Positions 48,131 through 58,359 of a DNA stretch of 64,000 nt are shown here, piece by piece; positions within the stretch are counted from its first letter, which is position 1, and each line of letters begins with the position of its first letter. Below the pieces are notes generated by a model, which worked only from the letters and a program-made list of their open reading frames with translations, ran no database searches and was not told where the DNA came from. The DNA is from Saccharum officinarum (Eukaryota > Streptophyta > Magnoliopsida > Poales > Poaceae), in assembly GCA_020631735.1 (NCBI GenBank), contig CM036159.1, positions 16,035,511 through 16,099,510 of the forward strand. Direction: 5' to 3'. The position numbers were made by a program, and so were the translations under genes.

Positions 48131-48684
48131 AAAAAGAGAAGAAAAAAAGAGGATAAAGGAAGATTGTAAAGGATGGTGGGTATCGATCCATTCATCTTTC
48201 CCAAGTGATGTCGTTTATGTTCTTTCTCTCCTCATGGTAAATCTGAAATTCCTCCCCGATTCTCTAGTTTCGTCTCAAGATGGTATCAATAGCAGGTTAG
48301 TCTTGCTGTTCTCGTTCCGTTTAAATTTGCAGATTTGTTCTCAGTTGCAAAAGGAGAGGCAATTGGTTGTGCATGATTGTTCAGTGGCATTTTCCGTGTA
48401 AATTGTGTGAATTTGGTGACTACTTCTATGTTTAAGAGTGTGTGGACCATGAAACTGGATGAGCTAGAAAAATGCATATTTTTGTGGCTTCAACTTTATT
48501 AGTTTTGGCTTCGCAAGTTGTTCATAACTTGCATGTTTGGCAGGACTTTTAATTAAACCGGTGGTTCGAGAAGTCCCAACATAACCCGCATATGATCTGG
48601 ATTATTGACCGATGATCATACAGGTTAGAACAACTCGTATCCAACAACGATACGGAGTCGGATTCCAACATGTATTGAGTTCCA

Positions 48685-48715
48685 TATACAACGCACGAGC
48701 ATGTTTGCTAGAAGT
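48685..48715 (+). other. Helitron-3'-terminus-like motif
   Basis: ACAACGCACGAGCATG then TTTGCTAG resembles a grass Helitron end with CTAG, but the following base is A and the hairpin is weak. No matching 5' end was found. Confidence 0.3.
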
Positions 48716-51180
48716 CAGCTTTTGTCTGAGACTCGCCTAACGATGGATAGGCAACTCCAACAATATCAACCTTTATTAATTAGGGAATCTATTTCCTAAT
48801 TTTTTTGCACTGATGGTTTTACAACATATCTAAAATTGTCGACCACTTGCGTTCATGTGTACATCTTTTATCTTCCCTTTCGTCATTCACCAACCGGATT
48901 CCTAGTCGTCAACATATTAGTTGATACATAGCCATCCTAGGTTCTCTCTGATGCTAGAGTGTTGGGGTTCCAATTATTGGGCATCCCTTGTTTCTTTCTT
49001 TCTTAATTTGTTATGGCCTATTATTTTCATTGTGGATTTGATGCAGGTTTTGTCACCCAATTTTCTTAGGTGTAAGGTCCAGGATTTGAGTTGCATTTGG
49101 GCTGAAATAAACCATTCGGCCTGGCTCGATCCAGCCTCAGCATTAGAGACTATAATAATTTATGGTTTGGGCGTTTGGGCCTGCTACATCGGCCTAGCCC
49201 GAAGGGAATCCGAAAGCCCACAGCCCGCAGAGAGACAGTTAATCATTTTGGTCTCTGCCAGTTGGCCCAACTCCGCTCCAGTCGCCTTCGGGGAAAACCT
49301 CGGGGTAGCCAAGTCGGCATACCCATCCATCCAATGGTCCATCGCAAACAGAGTTGCCATGCTAACCCCATGCCGGCCCCATACACTATTATACGTAGCG
49401 CTCGCATTAAGCCCGCAGGTCAGCCGACCCAGTCTTTCCGATCTACGTATATCGGGGGCATGTAGGCTGCAGCCGCCGGGCGGGTGGGCGGTGGCGTCTA
49501 GCGCGTGTCCAACTCGTTGCATGGGCAGCATGGAGGCCATGCACGCCTCTCCTCTCCCTGTTGAACCCAGGTGGCGCACATTTATGCCTGCGTCTCGACG
49601 GCGACGGCGGCGAGACGTGTCTAAGGTCGGTTTGGTTTGCCACTCCTGCTTGTCCGCACGCACTCGAGAGAAGAAGTGGTGTGGTGGTGACCAACTTCTG
49701 CTCGTCACTCAAAGCAGAGAGCAACCGAGAAACAACGCAAAACCTGTCCGCGGATGGATGGATGGATGGATGGACTCGGAGCGGAGAACGACACGCATCC
49801 GATGGAGACAGACCGCACGACATGGGGCCACGCAAGTCCTCGGCTTGCGGCGGCCGGTCGGTCGCCTCCTGCCCTGTCCCAGTGTCCGGCCCGGGGCCTC
49901 CGCTCGCATCAGTACATCACATGGGGCTGCGCTCCTTGGTCGTTACTCGTCGAGTGCTGTTAACGGTGCCTGGTGGGCAGGATCGGAGCCGGCCGGAGCA
50001 GCCTGCTGCCAATGCAAGGTGCGGCCGACGGCCCCCCGGATGCGTGTCAAGGCAGCACGTTAGACTAAACTCCTTGTACGTCCAAGGGCAAGCATGCAGG
50101 GACCGTCTGCCGACTCAAAGGCTGACCGCGATCCTCTGGGCTCTGGGGGAATCTCGGGCGGGCCGTGCGAGACGGCGTAGTACTACACACGCTGTGGTGT
50201 CGACAGGGCCGCCGGCACGGCGGGGCCTGTGGCGGCTACGCTGTCTGCCGTGCTGTCGCCGCTGCGTGGAACTCCATGTGAAACCATCCTCCATCCATCA
50301 GATTGGCGATCCATGGGGAGCAGTAGCTTTCGCGTCCGTCTGCGCGCTGTTTGCTTGGGCCTGGCCGGGCGCCTGGCTGGGCACACATGCACAAGTACAG
50401 CGCCATGCACGATAAACGGCGAGGCAGCAGGACAGCTGGACAGGGAGGTGTCCGTCCGCCAGCGTCGTTCCTCAAGAGGGTCTATCGGGTGGGGACTGTG
50501 CCGTGTGAGAGCCGGGCAAGTCTTGGACCGTGGCAGCACGGCTGCCTGTCCTGCGGACGGCACGCCCGTGACAGGGCGGCCTCGCGTGTCCGTTTTGGAA
50601 GGTGGACGATGGTCGACGGCAAGCCGGGACGACAGACACCTGAGCGATTTCCCGTTGATGATTCTTGTGCAGGTTTATCCCATGACAATTGACACCGATC
50701 GTGTCCTGAATTCTGGTTCTTGGAAGACGCATACGGCCGGATGGGTGGACCGCGGTGGCATTTGTCAGAGTGAAGTTATTGGCACAGTGTGCAGACAGCG
50801 GGGTTGTTGGGTAGTGATCACAGGAACAACCCAACAGGAGCAAACAGCCTCTCTGTTCATGTGTGGTACAAGCAGGGTCCCATTCTCGACGCTGCTCGTA
50901 AAGCCGTCTGTACCCGTATTTCATTAAAAAAAAAGAAAGGCCGAAGAAAAGACCCGATCACGGTTACAAACGATTCACAAGTAATCCAAGAATTACCTGT
51001 AAAATCCAAAAGATACAAAAAAAAAAACAACACAAACAACAAGAAACACGAGGACCTCCACCTCAACTGCCCATCCTATTATGCCTACCAAGAGAAATAC
51101 ATCCACACAAAAGGTCGCCAACGAAGGGTGGGTGAAGCCGTGGTGGCGAAGCATCCACCACTAGAAAAGCTCAGCATCCA
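48716..51180. other. Unassigned intergenic stretch
   Basis: Long frames (48921-50063, 49561-50415, 50229-50927) overlap on both strands in GC-rich sequence and contain no recognisable domains. A GGAT tetranucleotide repeat sits at 49752-49774. A purine-rich A-tract region at 50925-51040 could be the tail of an old retroposon. Confidence 0.35.
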
Positions 51181-51188
51181 TCCGCAAG

Positions 51189-51350
51189 CGAGCAGGTAGC
51201 CGCTGCGGAGAGCACGACATCCATCTGCAAGCAACCAGGTAGCCGCTACGAAGGATAAGGCAACAATGTCCGCGAGCGACCAGGTAGCCGCTGCGAAGAA
51301 GGCGACGTATCCGCCAGCGACCAGGTAGCCGCTGCGAATAAAACACGACC
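51189..51350. repeat. Four-unit tandem repeat (about 46-50 bp)
   Basis: Each unit contains CAGGTAGCCGCTGCGAA or a one-base variant, at about 51198, 51236, 51283 and 51326. The spacers differ. Confidence 0.75.
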
Positions 51351-51649
51351 GCGACAACACCAACACCCGAGGTAGACAGACCATAGCGAATATGAGCTCG
51401 AAGCACACATAGGCATAGCACACAACGGAGCGGCTCCGGCAAGAGTAGCGTAAGGCGTGCTACAGTAGTGATCCAGCGATGCCTTCAGGAAGGAATTAAC
51501 ATCCACGGACGCCAACATTGCTGGAGAAGCGCTGAGTAGGTCTTTCGACCCTAACCTACCTCGGGACAACAGAATCGTTCATGGCGCCTTTAGGAAGGTA
51601 ATGGCGCAGATTGCGTCACCGCTGCCGCCCTGGTTCCACGGAGGACCCG

Positions 51650-51845
51650 GGCCCGCCCCATATTGTGCCAGAATGGTATTTCCTACCGATCCATGCCATT
51701 CTTTGCAGTATACCTGACAAAGCGGGAGGTATAGCGGCAATAGCACCAGTTTTTATCTCTCTCTTGGCTTTATCTTTTTTTAAAGAAATGTATGTGCTTA
51801 GTTCAAGTTTTCGACCGATTCACCAAGGACTCGGCGTGTTCTTCT
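51650..51845 (+). pseudogene. cob: Nuclear copy of mitochondrial cytochrome b (NUMT, cob fragment)
   Basis: One frame reads [20 protein letters not shown] and then [20 protein letters not shown], followed by [10 protein letters not shown]. This is the C-terminal part of plant mitochondrial cytochrome b, the membrane subunit of respiratory complex III. Only about 60 codons are present. Similarity begins abruptly after GGGCCCG and stops abruptly at CACCAAGGA near 51830. Some positions differ from the usual plant protein (Cys in AILCSI, Ser in LALSFF), as expected for an unconstrained nuclear copy. Not functional. Confidence 0.88.
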
Positions 51846-51849
51846 GTAC

Positions 51850-52850
51850 CAACAAAGGGTGAACTCCATTCAAGGTCACAACTGGGGCATTCTACTAATG
51901 TGTGTTGAATCACTCAAACTACGTGGCGGATCGGGAACAAGTTTTGGGGTTTTCACCCCGACGCTGTACATCCACGAGAGCAGGCCCCAAGGCACCCACA
52001 ATGGTGGGCGGTGCCATCAGAATGGGCACCAAAATTGCAGTAGACACCATGCCACCACTGGACCAGCCAGCAGCCCGTCGTCCATGAGCGACCGACCGAC
52101 GGACAAGCAGCAGGGTTTGCCTAGCCACACGGCAGGCAGAGGGTGTGTGTGTGTGTGGGGGGGGGGTTGAAGCAGCCACTACAACAGCTAGCCCAGCCGC
52201 AGCACGTGCCGGCCCACCACCAGTAGCGCCACTGGTCACCCAGCCAGATCCACGCGTCTCCGGGAGCCCGAAGGGCACGCGAGCACGCACAGGCCCCGAG
52301 TGCGCGGAGGACAACGAGAGCCGCCACGCCAGGACGAGCCATGGCCACAGGACGTCGATGCCCAGGCCACAAGGAGCAGCCACTGAAAGAGAGGCTGGAT
52401 CAGCCCGCCAGCCGACCCACCGGGTCGCCGGAGATGTAGTGCCAGCCACACCCGGTGCCACCGCAGATCCGGGTAGGGGAAGTGCCTGCTCGCCGGAGTA
52501 GAGAGGTAGGGAAGGGGAGGTGGAGGAGAGGCGGTGGGAGAAGGGAGAGGCGGGGAGGAGGGAGGAGACGGGGGATCCGCGACGGAGCCGGTTGTGCGGT
52601 ACGCCGATGGCCGTCGCCACCACACGCCAGTAAGGGCGGCGGCGGCTGAGGAGGGCGCGAAGGTGAGGCGGCGGAGCGGCGCTGAGGTATGGCCCCCGAG
52701 TCACCCAAGGGAGCGCTCGGGGGAGGAGAGCTGCTAAAGGAGCTATGAGACTGACCAAGATCAAAAAGCCGTCTGTTAGTTTGTCCCACGCTTTTTGTTT
52801 ATCCATGTGCTGTTTGTTAAGCACTCAAGACACTCTAAAAAGATTAAAAA
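51850..52850. other. GC-rich unassigned stretch with a short GT/G tract
   Basis: A GT run followed by ten G lies at 52144-52167. The remainder (52200-52740) is GC-rich with conflicting frames on both strands, the longest 301 codons on the minus strand, and no domain. Confidence 0.35.
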
Positions 52851-54110
52851 ACTATAAATCCTCACAAAAACTTGAAAGATATGATTATGGGTCAAGCATT
52901 TTCAATCATCGTCGATAGTAATAGCTGTTGGATATAATTTATTTACTAAAGCTTTTATCAATCTTTGTAGATGTCCTCGCAAAAAAATATATGTTATTGT
53001 GAAAAACACTCTAAAGTAAACATTTATTCTATATCTATGGCTCCCTTTGTTTTTCATGTGAATATGAACTAATTTCTGTGAATTTCTTGTGAAATTCTTG
53101 TGTTTCAAATGGGCCTAAATTGCTCACATGTACCATTAAAAAACAACATAAATTAACCTATATCTTCATCTAAATTATCCACCTATGTCATCACGAATAA
53201 TAATATAAATTAACACTGTACCTTTTGTCCTCATTTTCATCTCTCATTGTGAAAAATAATTTAGGCCCCATTTACACAGGGTTCCTTCCTCAAGTGCTCC
53301 TCCGATGGAGCCGGAGTACTTGAGGAGGTTCTTCGACTCCGGCTTTGGACCTCAAATAGCTCCAGCTCCTATATTGTTCATCAGAAAACGGCTTCTCCTC
53401 TTAAAGTGTTTGATTTGGCACCTCTGTAAAAGTTGTTGCAGAAGGCAGAGCCTGCCAAACAGACTCTTAAAGTAACCACTAAATTCACATCTAAACTACA
53501 TGCCTCTGTCATTACTTAAAATAATCTCTCTATTCGCAACTAAATTACCAATATATGTTCTTTTATAAAAGACATCCCAAAGTATTTTTATACGTGTTTT
53601 TAAATTATTTACTTTTTTCTTTTTTTAATTTGAAAAAGAAACCAAATGCATAGATATATACGCAAGAAGTGATGAGCATACCTATTTTTACGTAAACACG
53701 TAGCTAGTGCTAAAATTTGAATATGTTCATCCCATATGGAGATAAGGTGCAAATGAAGAAAAAAACACATGGATGTGGATCATTAAAGTTTATTTTGACT
53801 GGCAAAAATAAAAAAGGTATCTACATGAATATTGTTTACAATATGAACAAATATAAGAGCATATCCAACACTACTACCTAAAACACACTGCCTAAATCTC
53901 TATTTGGGTAGCCAGCTATTTCTATACTATCCATATTTTGCTTCCAACTCCAACAGTGCTACCTAAAATATAATACCCAAATTCATTCAACCATTCAATG
54001 ACACGTGAGGCCCACATGTCATCTCTTTCCTTCTGCAGATCAGGACAGTAGAGGGACAACGGAGAGGCTCGCTGGAGCAGGGGCAGGCCGGTGTGCCGCC
54101 GGGGAGGCCG
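52851..54110. other. AT-rich intergenic stretch with MITE-like fragments
   Basis: A block at about 53262-53470 starts AGGCCCCATTTACACAGGG and ends GCCAAACAGACTC, suggestive of a MITE. A further block at 53860-54000 has ATCCAACAC/CTCCAACAG motifs. Neither has clean ends. No genes. Confidence 0.35.
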
Positions 54111-54116
54111 CGCGTG

Positions 54117-56098
54117 TGAAAGTCCTATGTTTGGTGTTGGTAATTAGTGACAATGCCTAAGTACTAATCCTATACCTAAGTTGTATGTAGCATATGAGGA
54201 TTAGTACATTCCAAGGTTGGTGGCAAGATGGACATGGTGATCATGATGACCACACTTGGATTTGGACGCAACCCTATGTGATCAAGGCAAATGTATATGC
54301 TTAAGGGTTGTGTTTTAGTAACCAAGACACCTAGTGGGTGTGGTTACATTATAGGATAGATAGCCGTACTATAAAGAGGGGAATGACGCGGCTATTGAAC
54401 TCCTAAGTGCCTCTAGGTGTGCATTTCATGATCATATGCATTTGGATAGAACTAATATCGCCTCGAAAAATGATTGTGAAAATGCTAACACACTCACACA
54501 TGACGAGATCACTTGGTGGTGTTAGCACGTTTGCGAAGGCGGTGGAGTTTGAGCGGTAGAGAGGGTTTGGGTCCCTCTCTCCCTCCCGCCGAGCTTGCGA
54601 GGCGGGATTCAGGCGTTTTCGAGAAGTTGAAACGACTATTTTCCACTACATCGGAAGTCCTGAAAAGAAACGGAGGCGAACGGAGGTCACAGAGGTGACT
54701 GGACGCTGAACCGGACGCGGTCCTTACATGACCGGACGTGTCCAGTCAGTGTTCAGTGTCTGCGTGTTTTTCAGTTCGATGATCGGACGCGAGGCGCGTC
54801 CGGTCACTAGTGATCAGACGCGTCTGGTCGTTTAGGGAGCTTACTGGACTCTAACCGGACGCTGGCACTATCGCGTCCGGTCATGTTTCTTCAGCGCGTC
54901 CGGTCGTTGTTTCATTGAGCCCTGCTCAGGCGACCAGCGCGTCCGGTCATTCTCGGGACCAGCGTGTCCGGTCATTTCCAGCGCGTCCAGTCTGCGCGAT
55001 GAGCGCGTCCGGTCGTTGCTTCGCAGTTAGCCGTTGTGCGACCGACGCGTTCGGTCGTTTGGACCAGCGCGTGCGGTCAGTGTTTCACGTGTTAGCCGTT
55101 GGGCGACCGGCGCGTCCGGTCAGTTGGACCAGCGCGTCCGGTCAGCACGATTTCAGCTGTTTAAGTTTCTAACGGCTCTATTCGAAGGGGTACGTCTATA
55201 AATACTCATTGGTCGGCTCAAGGCTCCATCTCTCGATTATTTGACATACTTGTGAGCACTTTGAGCTAAGCAACTTCCCTCCCACTCATCTCTCTTGCTT
55301 CTTTGCATATTCGAAGTGAGATTGAGTGATCCAAGTGCATTTGCATTGTGAGATTGCATCTAGTTAGCACTTGGTGGTTGATTTGCTGCGGGATTCTTGT
55401 TTCTCTTGGTGGTTGCCGCCACCTAGACGGCTTGGAGCAGCTTGGAGGCATTGGCAAGAGTTGATGTTTATTCTTGGCCACCTCCGGTGATTGTGAGGGG
55501 TTTGTGCCTACCTCGGCGAAGCGCCAAAGGCAACGTTAGTATATTGCTCGTGTCATTGCAACCTTTTGTCATTTGGTAGGTTCTTATGGCGCCTTTTGAG
55601 AGGCTCGGTGTGTGACCGATTAGCCACCGAACCACGTGGTGAAGAGGGACACAACGGGGACTAGCGTGCCGGCAAGCACGTGAACCTCGGGATAAATCTT
55701 CGTGTCATCATTCTTATTGTGTTTGATTGATCCCGGTGGTTGTGTATTGTGGTATTCATCTCTTGATCATATTGATTGGTTGGCTCAATACTTCGCCCCT
55801 CGATGATACCCTCCTAACTCTCTCTTGTATTAATTTCTTAGTTACCTTGCTAGCTTGTTAGTGTAACTCTTAGCTTGTGTAGCTAGCTAGCTTTAGTTGT
55901 AGTTAAGTTGTGTGGTTTGACTTGTGTGGTTGAGTGCAATTACTAGAATTGTGTTTTGGATAGGTGGCTTGCAAACACCCTGTAGGCTAAGCAAAACTCG
56001 CATCTCGCTATTTGTTATATTGATAAATTTGTTTAGCTTGTCTTTGTAGAAAATTTTAAAAGGCTATTCACCCCCCTTCTAGCCATCAAGACCTTTCA
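54117..56098 (+). repeat. 5' LTR of the copia element
   Basis: 1982 bp, starting TGAAAGTCC and ending CCTTTCA, giving the inverted termini TGAAAG/CTTTCA. It contains TATA-like CTATAAATAC at about 55196 and an array of GCGTCCGGTC/GACCGGACGC motifs from 54700 to 55160. Confidence 0.92.
54700..55160. repeat. Array of GCGTCCGGTC / GACCGGACGC inverted motifs in the LTR
   Basis: Roughly 16-20 exact or one-off copies of a 10-bp motif occur in both orientations in under 500 bp, several as immediate inverted pairs (for example around 54783-54806). The same array is at 63285-63740 in the right LTR. Confidence 0.9.
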
Positions 56099-56100
56099 AG

Positions 56101-56112
56101 TGGTATCAAAGC
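56101..56112 (+). promoter_or_regulatory. Primer binding site (initiator-Met tRNA)
   Basis: TGGTATCAAAGC lies two bases after the LTR and is one base off the usual plant PBS, complementary to the 3' end of initiator methionine tRNA. Confidence 0.85.
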
Positions 56113-56152
56113 CATGGTCACCGTTTGTAAGACTTAACAACCTCGGTGTAAG

Positions 56153-58344
56153 ATGGTTCAAGTTATGTTCAATCATGTAAATGGCAAGCCTTCATTCTTT
56201 GATGGTGTCTCTTCCTTTGATCATTGGAAAAGGAAGATGAAGCAATATCTAGGCAATATACATGAGAAGGTTTGGGATGTGACCAAAGAAGGATACATCA
56301 TTCTTGATGAGGAAAACCTCACTCCTAATGACCGCATCAACAAATAATGCAATACGGCGGCACCTGACACAATCTACCGTGCCATTGATGACAAAGTATT
56401 TGAACAAATCAAAGATCTTGAAAAGGCAAATGAGCTTTGGATAAGGCTTGAAGAAACATATGAAGGCACTTCAACGGTAAAAAGTGCCAAACTATATATG
56501 CTCAAGGACAAGTTCTCCACATTCAAGATGAAGGATGATGAATCCATCTCGGAGATGTTCTATAGGCTCCAAGTCATTGTCAATGATCTCAAGGGGCTTG
56601 GGGAGAAGGTTGAGGACAAGGACTTCTCACACAAGTTTTTGATGTGCTTACCCAAGAAGTTTGCCACCTTGAGAAGAATGATCTTTAGAGAGGAATTGGA
56701 CAAGGTCAAACCAACCAATGTGCTTGGAGATATAATGACCGATGCCCAATACAATGATGATGAAGATGAGGTAGAAGAGAAGAAGGAGACCAAGGTCAAG
56801 CAAGAGAAGCCCATTGCATTCAAGGCTTCATCCTCTAAGGGCAAGAGCAAGGTGGAGAGTGATGATGATGATCCATTCGATGATAAGACCATGGCCCTCC
56901 TTGTGCACAATATGGGAAGGTTCATGAAGAAGAAAGGATATGGGGCAAGGAAGAGGAGATACATTATAAAGACAAAGACCCTTTGCTATAATTGCAATAG
57001 CCCCGATCACATAGTGGCAGATTGCCCCTATGAAGATAAGAGATTTCATAATGGGGACTTGAAGCTCAAGAAGAACAAGAAGGATAAGAAAGAGAATGAG
57101 AAGAAAGCAAAGAAGAGCTTCACTTTTAACAAGAAGAAGGGTGGTGGTTATGTAGTCACTTGGGATAGTGATAACTCCGATAGTGATGATGATGAAAGCT
57201 CTAGTGATGATGAGGGGACCACTCGGCGAGCCATTGCAAACATCGCCCTCTCCAACAAGCCATCCATCTTCGACACTTTATCAACATGCCTTATGGTCAG
57301 GCCTACAAAGGTAAAATATGATGATAGTGATGATGATTCTTGTGCTAGTGATGATTGTAGGAGTGATGATGAGGAGGATGAGGACTACTCCAAGGATGAT
57401 CTATTGGGCATAATAGATCAAATGAGCAAGGGCTATAAGAGGACAACTAAGAAATACAAAATCTTGGAACAAGAGCTCATTACCAAGAACAATGAAAATG
57501 ATGCATTGATGGAGGAGCTTGTTGCTCTCAAAAAGAGTAAGGAGTGCAAAGGAATTGAACAAGAGCTCAAAGCTCTTAGGAAATCCTTTGATGAGCTAGA
57601 GGATTCTCGTGAGTGTCTAAAGGAAGACCACGAGGATCTTGAAATTACTCACACTAGGCTTAAGGAAGCCCACTCTACTCTACTTGAGCTCATCAAGGAA
57701 AAGGACCTCAAGTTGGAGAAGCTCATGAAGGAAGCTAAGGAGGAGCAAGTGATTATCACTTGTGACATTAGACTAACATGTGATATTATTAATGATTCTT
57801 TATTTATTGGTCCTACTAATGCTTCATGCAGCTCATCATCATCCACCACAACCAACCCTATCTCTACTACTAGTGATTCATCACTTGTGGTTGAGAATGA
57901 GACTCTCAAGAGAGAGGTGGATGATCTCACCCGCATATTAGGCAATGCCTATGGTGGGATGCCCGCTTGCTAAAATGCTTGGGTAGCCAAAGGTTCTCTC
58001 TTAACAAAGAGGGATTAGGCTATACTTCCAAGAAAGGCAAGGCGGCCTTTGCTACTCCAAAGCCTCGCATTGTGAAGGGCAATGGTCGTTATTGCAATAG
58101 ATGCAAGCAAGTTGGACATCTAGAGATTAATTGCAATAAAATGAACAAGAACAAGAAAAATGCTAATGTACCTTATATTCCTTTTGATTCTTGTTATGTG
58201 CTTACCAAGGGTGAGAAAGGTGTGCATGCTAGGTTTATTGGTACACCAATTGTGGGCCTAAAGAAGAAGGCTATTTGGGTACCAAAGAGCTTAGTGACTA
58301 ACCTACAAGGACCCAAACAAGTATGGGTACATAAGAAACATTAA
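56153..58344 (+). pseudogene. gag region of the copia element
   Basis: The frame opens at ATG 56153 with FDGVSSFDHWKRKMKQYL, a copia gag start, and is stopped at 56345-56347. It resumes in the same frame and runs to 57971. It contains a zinc knuckle CYNCNSPDHIVADC (about 56987-57028), Lys/Glu/Asp-rich linkers and a long coiled coil (about 57440-57760). A one-base shift near 57960 moves to another frame with a second zinc knuckle CNRCKQVGHLEINC (about 58098-58139) and a WVPKSLVTNLQGPKQVWV segment, stopped at 58342. Gag would form the virus-like particle and bind RNA. Two separated knuckles and this C-terminal tail fit Sireviruses. Confidence 0.85.
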
Positions 58345-58359
58345 ATTGTTTTGTAAGTA

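Noticed and set aside
48921..50063. 380-codon open frame on the + strand
   Set aside because: It overlaps other long frames on both strands in GC-rich sequence, begins in AT-rich non-coding-like sequence, has no domain, and shows low-complexity segments encoded by a GGAT repeat.
51919..52824. 301-codon open frame on the - strand
   Set aside because: It runs through a GT/G simple repeat and a GC-biased block with equally long frames opposite; no domain or family resemblance.
53262..53470. Candidate hAT or Tourist MITE
   Set aside because: The terminal similarity is too weak and no flanking duplication could be found, so it is mentioned only within the intergenic entry.
54915..55172. 85-codon frame in the LTR, repeated at 63507-63764
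   Set aside because: It is a read-through of the GCGTCCGGTC motif array, not a protein.
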